Below, piece by piece: positions 30,606 through 38,099 of a stretch of DNA of 56,586 nt (position 1 is its first letter; each line of letters opens with the position of its first letter). Both the position numbers and the translations under genes were made by a program. The notes below the pieces were generated by a model. The model saw only the letters and a list, made by a program, of their open reading frames with translations, ran no database searches and was not told where the DNA came from. Source of the DNA: Bacteroidia bacterium (GTDB lineage Bacteria > Bacteroidota > Bacteroidia > Chitinophagales > UBA2359). Location: positions 1 to 56,586 of the forward strand of contig JAUHXA010000049.1 in NCBI GenBank assembly GCA_030427245.1, written 5' to 3'.

Positions 30606-30980
30606 TTATTTTTTAGGGCGTTTTGTGCCATATTTAGATCTGCTTTGTTTTCGATTTTCCACACCTGCAGTATCGATCGAACCTCTTACAATATGGTACC
30701 TAACTCCAGGCAAATCCTTTACCCTTCCTCCTCTAACCAATACAATAGAGTGCTCTTGAAGATTATGCCCTTCCCCAGGAATATATGCAATCACCTCAAT
30801 TCCATTAGTCAAACGAACTTTTGCTACTTTTCTAAGTGCAGAATTCGGCTTTTTTGGAGTAGTTGTATATACCCTAGTGCAAACGCCACGTTTTTGTGGA
30901 CATTTATCCAATGCTCTCGATTTGCTAACCGATTTTTGAAGGACTCTTCCTTTACGAACTAATTGCTGAATTGTAGGCAT
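30606..30980 (-). CDS. rpsL: 30S ribosomal protein S12
   Basis: A 124-residue decoding-centre protein. It starts [12 protein letters not shown] and has the [20 protein letters not shown] segment, with the lysine of KPNSA as in streptomycin-sensitive bacteria, and [20 protein letters not shown]. It is first gene of the ribosomal block and has a well-formed promoter upstream. Confidence 0.98.
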   Translation of the reverse strand: MPTIQQLVRKGRVLQKSVSKSRALDKCPQKRGVCTRVYTTTPKKPNSALRKVAKVRLTNGIEVIAYIPGEGHNLQEHSIVLVRGGRVKDLPGVRYHIVRGSIDTAGVENRKQSRSKYGTKRPKK

Positions 30981-31013
30981 TATCTATTATTAATCTTATT
31001 TTTTTTGGGAGTG

Positions 31014-31045
31014 CAAAGGTAGTAATACTAGCAGTAATAACCAAA
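31014..31045 (-). promoter_or_regulatory. Promoter of rpsL and the ribosomal block
   Basis: On the minus strand a -33 TTTG (31045-31042) is separated by 20 bp from TACCTTTG (31021-31014). This is a full match to the Bacteroidota sigma consensus and spacing. rpsL starts about 34 bp downstream. Confidence 0.75.
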
Positions 31046-31267
31046 TGGAAATGAAAAAAATCTTTTGCAAGACCAAAATGCTATTACTCCTTAGAATTAG
31101 CTTTCTTTCATCTTGTCTCAAAATGAATACTACCCCTCCACTAAAAAGCGGTGCAAAATTAGCACTATTCTATGAGTTAACCAAATGGAATTATCTTTTT
31201 TACCAGAATTTAGAAAACAAAATGATTTCCATGCTTGTTTAATTCTTCTTGTGCCCGCTTGAACAAA

Positions 31268-31861
31268 TTACTTAAAGTAATTCTTAGCCAATTTGCTGAT
31301 ATATTTCCCAATAATATCAAATTCTATGTTGACGATGCTTCCAACCTTATACTGATGAAACAAAGTATGTTGATAAGTATAAGGAATAATGGCGATAGAA
31401 AAGGACGGATGCGAAGCCTCTACAACCGTCAAACTTGTCCCATCAATGCAAACAGAACCTTTATTTACCAAAATAGATTGTTCATCTTCTTCATATTCAA
31501 AGTAAAAATACCAACTTCCCCCTACTTCTTCTATTTTTACACAATGTGCCGTTGTATCTACATGTCCTTGAACAAAGTGTCCATCTATGCGGGTTTCTGC
31601 CGTCATAGAACGTTCCAAATTCACTTTACTTCCTACTACCAGATTTCCCAAACTCGATTTAATCAATGTTTCTTGTACGGCTGTCACTACATGACTGTCA
31701 TCCTCTAAAGCAACGACTGTCAAACATACGCCATTGTGGGACACACTTTGGTCGATTTTTAAGGCCGTGGAAATGGTGGATTGCACAGTGATGTGTAGAT
31801 TACTTCCTTCGTTTTGAAGGTTAGTAACTGTTCCCAATGTTTCGATAATTCCTGTGAACAT
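31268..31861 (-). CDS. ribE: Riboflavin synthase alpha chain
   Basis: 197 residues from ATG 31861; the longer frame to 31942 adds 27 residues without family likeness. Two lumazine-binding repeats are visible: MFTGIIETLGTVTNL with SVSHNGVCLTV, and RIDGHFVQGHVDTTA with VCIDGTSLTVVE. The enzyme dismutates two 6,7-dimethyl-8-ribityllumazines to riboflavin. No FMN riboswitch-like structure was recognised upstream. The 3' end faces the rpsL promoter region. Confidence 0.94.
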   Translation of the reverse strand: MFTGIIETLGTVTNLQNEGSNLHITVQSTISTALKIDQSVSHNGVCLTVVALEDDSHVVTAVQETLIKSSLGNLVVGSKVNLERSMTAETRIDGHFVQGHVDTTAHCVKIEEVGGSWYFYFEYEEDEQSILVNKGSVCIDGTSLTVVEASHPSFSIAIIPYTYQHTLFHQYKVGSIVNIEFDIIGKYISKLAKNYFK

Positions 31862-32022
31862 GTACTTTATTATTATAATTGAAGGATAAAAATTCGACCG
31901 AAAGTAATTAAAGAACCGTAGATTTCTATCTTTTTGAAGCACAAAAATGGAACTATCGCTTTCGTTCAGTAGTTATTACCGTATATAGATTCTACTATTT
32001 AAATAAAACTTATTCCTGCAAA

Positions 32023-32607
32023 ATGAAGATTACCTATAACTCTCCTGTCATTCTCACTTATACTTTGATTGCAACCTCAGTGATGATTCTTTCTGATTTC
32101 ATTTTAGGACAAGGCTTCACCAATACTTTTTTTGCAGTTTCTCCCCAATCCAATTTTTCCAATCCCATTGCGTTTCTCACTTTAGCCAGTCATGCTATTG
32201 GCCATGCCAATTGGCCTCATTTGGTCGGTAACTTCTCTTTTATATTATTGATTGGACCTTTGATTGAAGAAAAATATGGGTCTAAGTTGTTATTGATTAT
32301 GATGTTGATTACTGCATTTGTGACTGGGATTTTGAATGTCACTTTGTTTCCTACGGGATTATTGGGTGCGAGCGGTATTGTGTTTATGCTGATATTGTTG
32401 AGTTCAATGACCAACTTCAAATCGGGAACTATTCCTCTTACCTTTATATTAGTAGTCATTCTATTCTTGGGAAAAGAAGTAATCACCAGCCTGCAAATGG
32501 ATAACATCTCACAGTTTGCCCATATTATTGGAGGTGTTTTTGGAGCTGTTTTTGGTTTTGTTTTTGGTAGAACAGACAAACCTATTGACATTCCTCATCC
32601 GTACTAA
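32023..32607 (+). CDS. Rhomboid family intramembrane serine protease
   Basis: A 194-residue membrane protein with about six helices. The rhomboid catalytic pair is visible: S117 in LLGASGIVF and H167 in FAHIIGG. The helix-2 signature H61-x4-H66-x3-N70 (HANWPHLVGN) is also present. It should cleave substrates within the inner membrane; the substrate is unknown. It is the minimal six-helix form without soluble domains. It is divergent from ribE. Confidence 0.9.
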   Translation: MKITYNSPVILTYTLIATSVMILSDFILGQGFTNTFFAVSPQSNFSNPIAFLTLASHAIGHANWPHLVGNFSFILLIGPLIEEKYGSKLLLIMMLITAFVTGILNVTLFPTGLLGASGIVFMLILLSSMTNFKSGTIPLTFILVVILFLGKEVITSLQMDNISQFAHIIGGVFGAVFGFVFGRTDKPIDIPHPY

Positions 32608-32682
32608 AACTTTGATTCATATCCACATTCACTGTTTTTGAAGTTGCGATTACAATTCTTATTATTTTCTCGACACAAGCAC

Positions 32683-32690
32683 TATCTTTG
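32683..32690 (+). promoter_or_regulatory. -7 box (TATCTTTG) 7 bp before the ion channel start codon
   Basis: TATCTTTG fits TAnnTTTG exactly and ends 8 bp before ATG 32698. Initiation at the usual distance would give an mRNA with almost no leader. No clear TTTG -33 box is seen about 20 bp upstream. Confidence 0.4.
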
Positions 32691-32697
32691 TAGAGAT

Positions 32698-33486
32698 ATG
32701 CTACAAAAAATATTCTTATCCAATAAAGTAACCTACACTGCTATTGTTCTCAATGCAATGGTGATTTTTTTGTTGTCTTTTCCACAAGTAGACAAAGATA
32801 TCAAATGGGTATTGCTTTTATTCGATATGCTTTTTGTAGTGTTTTTTATTTTGGAGGCACTTGTTAAAATTGTTTCTTTCAAGCCCAAATCTTATTTCAG
32901 TGAAAATTGGAACATATTTGACTTCACCATTGTCGTTTTAAGCTTGCCTTCTCTTTTGATGCCCATCATCCCTTCACTTCCCGATTTATCATTTATATTG
33001 CTTTTGAGATTGCTTCGGCTCTTTCGGCTGTTTCGATTCTTTGCGTTTGTGCCCAATTTGCAGCAACTTTTGGAAGGTTTAGGGCGTGCCTTCAAATCCT
33101 CTATTTTTGTCTTGATTGCGCTGGCTTTGTATAATTTTATATTAGCAGTCTTTTCCTGTCAATTGTTTGGAAAATATTCCATAGAACACTTTGGAGACCC
33201 CATTATTTCCTTTTTCACCATTTTCCAAATGTTTACCCTTGAAGGTTGGAACGACATTCCAAACACAATTGCACTCAATTCAAATGGTAGTATTGGTGGT
33301 TGGTGTCGGCTATACTTTGTTTTTGTGGTATTGACAGGTGGTATATTTGGCTTGTCTATAACCAATGCTATTTTTGTAGATGAAATGACGATAGACAATA
33401 CGGTGGTTTTGGAAGAGAAAATAGACCGATTGCAGGAACAAATCAATCAATTGCAGACTTTTTTAGAAGAAAAAAGCACAAACTGA
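32698..33486 (+). CDS. Voltage-gated ion channel of the NaChBac type (ion transporter family)
   Basis: 262 residues from ATG 32698; a longer TTG frame at 32638 overlaps the promoter-like box and is disfavoured. It has six membrane segments. S4 is LLRLLRLFRLFRFF with arginines every third residue. The pore carries the filter TLEGWND in QMFTLEGWNDIP, where NaChBac has TLESWAS. The tail is a predicted coiled coil (VLEEKIDRLQEQINQLQTFL), the usual tetramerisation helix. It forms homotetrameric cation channels. The Glu of the filter is kept; Gly-Trp-x-Asp resembles calcium channel repeats, so ion selectivity cannot be assigned. Confidence 0.88.
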   Translation: MLQKIFLSNKVTYTAIVLNAMVIFLLSFPQVDKDIKWVLLLFDMLFVVFFILEALVKIVSFKPKSYFSENWNIFDFTIVVLSLPSLLMPIIPSLPDLSFILLLRLLRLFRLFRFFAFVPNLQQLLEGLGRAFKSSIFVLIALALYNFILAVFSCQLFGKYSIEHFGDPIISFFTIFQMFTLEGWNDIPNTIALNSNGSIGGWCRLYFVFVVLTGGIFGLSITNAIFVDEMTIDNTVVLEEKIDRLQEQINQLQTFLEEKSTN

Positions 33487-33531
33487 CAAATGGACAACTT
33501 TCCTAACAAACCTTCCTATATAACTTTTTCC

Positions 33532-33539
33532 TAAATTTG
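33532..33539 (+). promoter_or_regulatory. Candidate -7 box (TAAATTTG) upstream of rpiB
   Basis: TAAATTTGCAG matches TAnnTTTG and lies 121 bp before the rpiB start codon, just after the ion channel gene. A -33 TTTG is not evident. Confidence 0.3.
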
Positions 33540-33660
33540 CAGTTTAATCAAATAGAAGTCAGATTAGAGATGCGAGAAGACGGACTTCCATATCTCACCA
33601 GAATCATTCTATCTCTCTGCTCTTACTTTTTGTATCTAATTTTCAAATATTAAGCAAACT

Positions 33661-34098
33661 ATGATTAGAGTGGCTATTGGCGGAGACCATGCAGGTTTTG
33701 AATACAAAACCATCCTAATAAAACACTTAAAAGAAAACGGCTTTGAAGTCAAAGACTTTGGTCCTTATTCATCAGATTCTGCTGATTACCCAGATTATGT
33801 GCATCCTCTCTGCAATGCCATTGAAGCAAAAGAAGCAGACTATGGGGTGCTGATTTGTGGTAGTGCAAATGGTGTGGCAATTACTGCCAATAAACACCAA
33901 AAAATTCGTGCTGCAATTTGTTGGCAGAATGAATTGGCGGCTTTGGCACGACAGCACAACGATGCGAATATAATATGTTTGCCTGCTCGTTTTATCAGTT
34001 CCTACAATGCGCAGAAAATGGTTGATATTTTCTTGACCACCGATTTTGAAGGCGGTCGTCACGCTCGAAGAGTTGGCAAAATTGCTTGCACTGTATAA
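33661..34098 (+). CDS. rpiB: Ribose 5-phosphate isomerase B
   Basis: A 145-residue RpiB/LacAB-type sugar isomerase that interconverts ribose 5-phosphate and ribulose 5-phosphate. It has the N-terminal GGDHAGFEYK, the catalytic cysteine in LICGSANGVAITANK, and the HNDANIICLPAR segment. Length is normal. It acts in the cytosol in the non-oxidative pentose phosphate pathway. It precedes the M28 peptidase by 57 bp and may share its transcript. Confidence 0.94.
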   Translation: MIRVAIGGDHAGFEYKTILIKHLKENGFEVKDFGPYSSDSADYPDYVHPLCNAIEAKEADYGVLICGSANGVAITANKHQKIRAAICWQNELAALARQHNDANIICLPARFISSYNAQKMVDIFLTTDFEGGRHARRVGKIACTV

Positions 34099-34155
34099 AG
34101 GAAAGAAACAAAAGTTACACGTTCGATACTGCAATAATTATTAATCAACAACATC

Positions 34156-35796
34156 ATGAAAAAAATATTTTTAATATTAGCTATATGCTTTTCGATAGGG
34201 GCAAATGCTCAAATGACAGAACCTGAGCTCATAGATTTACCTATTGAGGCCGACGAAGAACTGGTGAAAGTATCAGAAAATACAGAAGAACTAGACGAAA
34301 CTGCCATGAAATATGCGGCAACGATTACCGCAGAGGATATGAAAAGGCACTTAACCATCTTGGCTTCGGATGAATACGGCGGTCGAGGAACAGGTGAACC
34401 GGGACAACAAAAAGCAGCTGAATACATCACCGAATTTTACCAAAAATGGAGTTTACCTACCATTGGGGAAGGAAATGGCTACTACCATCCTGTTCCTTTG
34501 ATTCAACAGGGTTGGAGTGATAATGTCAGCATTGAAGTTAAAAAAAAGAAGTTCAACTTTATGGATGATTTCTACGCTTTTCCTCGCTATACTTCTGATG
34601 CCCATCTGAAAAATGAAAAAATTGTCTTTTTGGGATATGGCATTTCTGACCCATTTTACGATGATTATGAAGGAATGAAAGTAGAGGGCAAAACATTGAT
34701 GGTCTTGTCTGGTGAGCCCGTTAATAAAGAAGGCGTTTTTTATGTTTCTAAAATGGATGTACCTTCTGAATGGAGTACCAATGCTCGAAAAAAAACACAA
34801 GAAGCACGAAATAGAGGAGTAAATACACTTTTGGTGGTCGTGAATGACTACAAAGAAAATGCGGCTTACTACGAGAATTGGATAAAGGGAACGTCTATCA
34901 AACTTCAAAAAGATGTCAAAAAACGAGCTAATAATATGAATACTATTTTCATTAGTCCGCAGATAGCGAATGAATTGTTGAAGAAAAACAATAGCACTAT
35001 TGAAGAATTGGAGGCAAAAATCAGTGAGACGGGCAAACCGTTGAGTTTCAAAGTCAAGAACAAAGCAACAATTAACATTGAACGATATGCTGATTTGATT
35101 GAAGCAAATAATTTGTTGGGTTTCGTGGAAGGAACGGATTTGAAAGAGGAAGTGATTGTGGTGACAGCTCACTACGATCACATTGGCATTATTGGTAAAG
35201 ACATCAACAATGGTGCAGACGACAATGGCTCTGGCACAACTACGGTTCTCGAAATGGTAGAGGCGATGGTGCAGGCGAAAAAAGACGGTCATGGTCCTCG
35301 TCGAAGTATTTTGTTTATGCATGTAACAGCAGAAGAAAAAGGTTTATTGGGTTCGCAATATTATACGGATAACGACCCTATTTTTCCATTAGAAAACACG
35401 GTGGCTTGTATCAACACTGACATGGTGGGTAGAAAAGATGACAAACACGATGATTACAACTATTTGTATGTGATTGGAGCAGATAAAATAAGCACGGAAC
35501 TACACGACATCAACGAGCGTATGAATAGACTGTACACCAAGTTGGATTTGGATTACACCTACAACGATGACAATGACCCAAATCGTTTTTACTATCGCTC
35601 TGACCACTACAATTTTGCAGAAAAAGGCATCCCTTCTATTTTCTTCTTCAACGGGTCTCATGCAGACTACCACAAACCAACTGATACGGTGGAGAAAATC
35701 AATTTTGATGCCATGCAAACTCGTGGCCGATTGATTTTTCATACGCTTTGGCAGTTGTCAAATCAAGACAAACGCATTGAAGCGGATAAGCTTTAG
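34156..35796 (+). CDS. Secreted M28 family zinc peptidase
   Basis: A 546-residue protein with a signal peptide (KKIFLILAICFSIGANA). A PA-like inserted region spans about 130-290 and the M28 catalytic domain about 320-540. Metal and catalytic residues are visible in order: TAHYDHIG (near 338), GADDNGSG (354), AEEKGLLGS (393), NTDMVGR (421) and DYHKPTD (504). M28 enzymes are co-catalytic di-zinc aminopeptidases. No T9SS C-terminal domain is present, so it is probably periplasmic. A strong terminator follows. Confidence 0.92.
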   Translation: MKKIFLILAICFSIGANAQMTEPELIDLPIEADEELVKVSENTEELDETAMKYAATITAEDMKRHLTILASDEYGGRGTGEPGQQKAAEYITEFYQKWSLPTIGEGNGYYHPVPLIQQGWSDNVSIEVKKKKFNFMDDFYAFPRYTSDAHLKNEKIVFLGYGISDPFYDDYEGMKVEGKTLMVLSGEPVNKEGVFYVSKMDVPSEWSTNARKKTQEARNRGVNTLLVVVNDYKENAAYYENWIKGTSIKLQKDVKKRANNMNTIFISPQIANELLKKNNSTIEELEAKISETGKPLSFKVKNKATINIERYADLIEANNLLGFVEGTDLKEEVIVVTAHYDHIGIIGKDINNGADDNGSGTTTVLEMVEAMVQAKKDGHGPRRSILFMHVTAEEKGLLGSQYYTDNDPIFPLENTVACINTDMVGRKDDKHDDYNYLYVIGADKISTELHDINERMNRLYTKLDLDYTYNDDNDPNRFYYRSDHYNFAEKGIPSIFFFNGSHADYHKPTDTVEKINFDAMQTRGRLIFHTLWQLSNQDKRIEADKL

Positions 35797-35825
35797 GGAG
35801 GCTTGCTTCAACTACCATAAAAATG

Positions 35826-35863
35826 AAAGCCCTATTGATTTTGATGTCAATAGGGCTTTTTTT
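35826..35863 (+). terminator. Terminator after the M28 peptidase gene
   Basis: A 13-bp perfect stem (35826-35838 with 35847-35859) closes an 8-nt loop and is followed by a T-run. It is 30 bp past the stop codon. Confidence 0.88.
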
Positions 35864-35974
35864 GTTAAGAAACAGAAATTACCAATAAACATTTAGTATT
35901 TTCACTGAATATATAGGCTTCAATATCGGGCATCCCTATTTTATCTTCAATCACTCTTCAAAAATACGCTGTTT

Positions 35975-37462
35975 ATGAAAGCTCTACTAACCTTTCTTTT
36001 AGTCTCTTTTAGCCTCACAACAACCGCAATCAATTGGGAACCCTTTCCCTACAATCAAAAAAACTATTTCTACTTCGAAACACAAACCGAAAAAATCATT
36101 TCTCCTTATTATGTTGATTTTGAAGAAAGTGATGGCAATTTCACGATACAATATCCTCTCCGAAAAATGATTGAAACCGCAACTGATGGATGTTATGAAG
36201 AAATAGACCTACGGTTGGACTCTTTAAAAAAAGGAGTAGTTGCTTTCAATATCCAAATTCTAAAAAAAGAGGGCTATTTTGGCTATGTTTACCAAACAGA
36301 TGAAGCCACAGATACCATTCATTTTTATCCCGAAGTCAATGTTGGAGAAAGCTGGGAAGTCATTGGAGAAGGTTTTGAAGAAAGTCCTTTTCTTTATACA
36401 CGCTTCAAAATCAAATGTATCAACGCAGAATCAAAATTGGTTTTGTCAGTAATGGACAGTGTCAAAACGTTTGAAATTGAAGCCTATAATGAGGAAATCC
36501 CTGGAAAAAGTGCTTCAAAAAAGTTCTCTATTCAACTCAGCAAAAATCATGGGTTGGTGGAATGGTATGGTTTCAACGAATGGGTATTCTCTGACCTGAC
36601 TACCCAAATTACTTTGGCAGGATGGGAAGATGAAAATGGGAATGTGACGGGTGAAACGCTGCCGAAAGTAAGTGATTTTTTTCCTTATACAGCAGGAAAT
36701 GTATTGAAGTGGAAAGAAATAACTTTGGTCAATGGACAATATCCTACTATTTACCATACCGATTCTATTCTGTCGGTTATGAATACCGCTATGGGCATTC
36801 AGTATAATTATAACCGAATAAGTACAATCATTTTTCCAGATACAACTCTCTACGAATCAAAGTTGAATGAAGAAATCAACTATGAGTTCTTTCCTCAACA
36901 TTTCATAGACCTGCACTACTGGAATTTGGGTATCGATTTTACCTCCTCTTATTTTTATGCCCTCAATCTCAAACGTATAGAAATCGAAAACGCACCTACG
37001 GATTACCTCTTGAACCTTTCTTACCAAAGAACACTCTTCGGCAACTGTAGCACCTTATACTTAGAAGATTTAGGCACTGAAAAGCATACTTTTAGTACAG
37101 CATTTGGGGTAGAGCTGGATAGCGAAACAGGTGGTTTTTTTGATGGTTTCTTTCATTCCATCGAGCTGCAAGAAGCCTTTGTAGGAGAAGATTATTTCAC
37201 TCCTATTGAATACATTGTATCACCGGCGTTGAACCTGACCTTGTCTCCCAACCCCTCAAAAGATTATGTGACCATCCAAAAAAATAGCCCCTTCAATACT
37301 TCTATTCACCTCCAAATCTTCAACTTGCGAGGTCAAGTGATTTTCAAAACTTATTTTGACCACAGCACAGAAGTCAATCTATTGGATTTTCCTAAAGGGG
37401 TCTATTTGGTGAAGGCATCGAATGGCAAACACCAATGGACAGAAAAAATAGTGAAATACTAA
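35975..37462 (+). CDS. T9SS-secreted protein of unknown function
   Basis: A 495-residue protein with a signal peptide (MKALLTFLLVSFSLTTTA). The last 75 residues are a type A T9SS sorting domain: LTLSPNPSKDYVTIQ, then LQIFNLRGQVIF, DFPKGVYLVKAS and QWTEKIVKY. It should therefore cross the outer membrane by type IX secretion and be released or anchored. The 400-residue cargo part is beta-rich, with no recognised catalytic motif. It starts a run of three plus-strand genes, 17 bp before the CPBP protease gene. Confidence 0.8.
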   Translation: MKALLTFLLVSFSLTTTAINWEPFPYNQKNYFYFETQTEKIISPYYVDFEESDGNFTIQYPLRKMIETATDGCYEEIDLRLDSLKKGVVAFNIQILKKEGYFGYVYQTDEATDTIHFYPEVNVGESWEVIGEGFEESPFLYTRFKIKCINAESKLVLSVMDSVKTFEIEAYNEEIPGKSASKKFSIQLSKNHGLVEWYGFNEWVFSDLTTQITLAGWEDENGNVTGETLPKVSDFFPYTAGNVLKWKEITLVNGQYPTIYHTDSILSVMNTAMGIQYNYNRISTIIFPDTTLYESKLNEEINYEFFPQHFIDLHYWNLGIDFTSSYFYALNLKRIEIENAPTDYLLNLSYQRTLFGNCSTLYLEDLGTEKHTFSTAFGVELDSETGGFFDGFFHSIELQEAFVGEDYFTPIEYIVSPALNLTLSPNPSKDYVTIQKNSPFNTSIHLQIFNLRGQVIFKTYFDHSTEVNLLDFPKGVYLVKASNGKHQWTEKIVKY

Positions 37463-37478
37463 GCCAATCTAAAAAACT

Positions 37479-38057
37479 ATGCAAATCAACCGAAAAGTTT
37501 TTGTTCTTTTAGCCATTCTAAGTCTATTGGTGATGTCACCCATAGGCTTACTTTTAGTAGTTTTTCTGCAAGAAGAATCCATTTTCAACCTCTTTTTTTC
37601 GTCCAGTTTTTCGTGGGTTTCTCAAATCTTAATCGGAACTGCTTATGGCATTGCAGGGGCTGCAATCGCTACGACACTATTGAAGATTTCCTTTTTTGCG
37701 CCTGTCAAATCTTTCTTTGCCGAAACCTTCAAAGACATTCAACTCACCATTTTTGACATTTTGTTGATTTCTATTTATGTCGGTATTGGAGAAGAATTAT
37801 TGTTTCGGGCGGGAATTCAGCCATTTTTAGGCGTTTGGATAACCTCTGTCGTTTTTGTATTGGCGCATGGCATGTACCTCGACCCTCGCAGACTGCCGTT
37901 TTTTGTGGTGGGGCTGTTTATGATTCTGCTGAGTTCTGGTTTGGGTTACTTATTTGAATATGTGAGCATTACTTCCGCTATTGTAGCTCACGCCGTTTAC
38001 GATGCCATTAGCTTGGGAGTGATTGTGAAGGAAAACACAACCCAACTTTCTGAATAG
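37479..38057 (+). CDS. CPBP family intramembrane metalloprotease
   Basis: A 192-residue polytopic membrane protein of the CAAX protease / bacteriocin-processing (Abi) family. The three motifs are present: GIGEELLFRAG (EExxxR), VLAHGMYL, and IVAHAVYDAIS. These form the metal site in Rce1-type proteases. The substrate is unknown. It lies 17 bp after the T9SS protein gene and 42 bp before the dikinase-like gene, consistent with one operon. Confidence 0.87.
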   Translation: MQINRKVFVLLAILSLLVMSPIGLLLVVFLQEESIFNLFFSSSFSWVSQILIGTAYGIAGAAIATTLLKISFFAPVKSFFAETFKDIQLTIFDILLISIYVGIGEELLFRAGIQPFLGVWITSVVFVLAHGMYLDPRRLPFFVVGLFMILLSSGLGYLFEYVSITSAIVAHAVYDAISLGVIVKENTTQLSE

Positions 38058-38099
38058 TTTTTTCGTCTTTAGTAGTACATCAATTTTCGATTTACTGCT

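Noticed and set aside
31045-31242. 65-codon plus-strand frame between rpsL and ribE
   Set aside because: It overlaps the rpsL promoter, has biased composition and no recognisable family; it looks like a chance frame in an intergenic region.
31862-32022. FMN riboswitch upstream of ribE
   Set aside because: The 160-bp region lacks the conserved helices and GC-rich junction sequences expected of an RFN element.
33773-34134. Antisense frame over rpiB
   Set aside because: Shadow of a well-supported gene; composition and position fit the reverse strand only.
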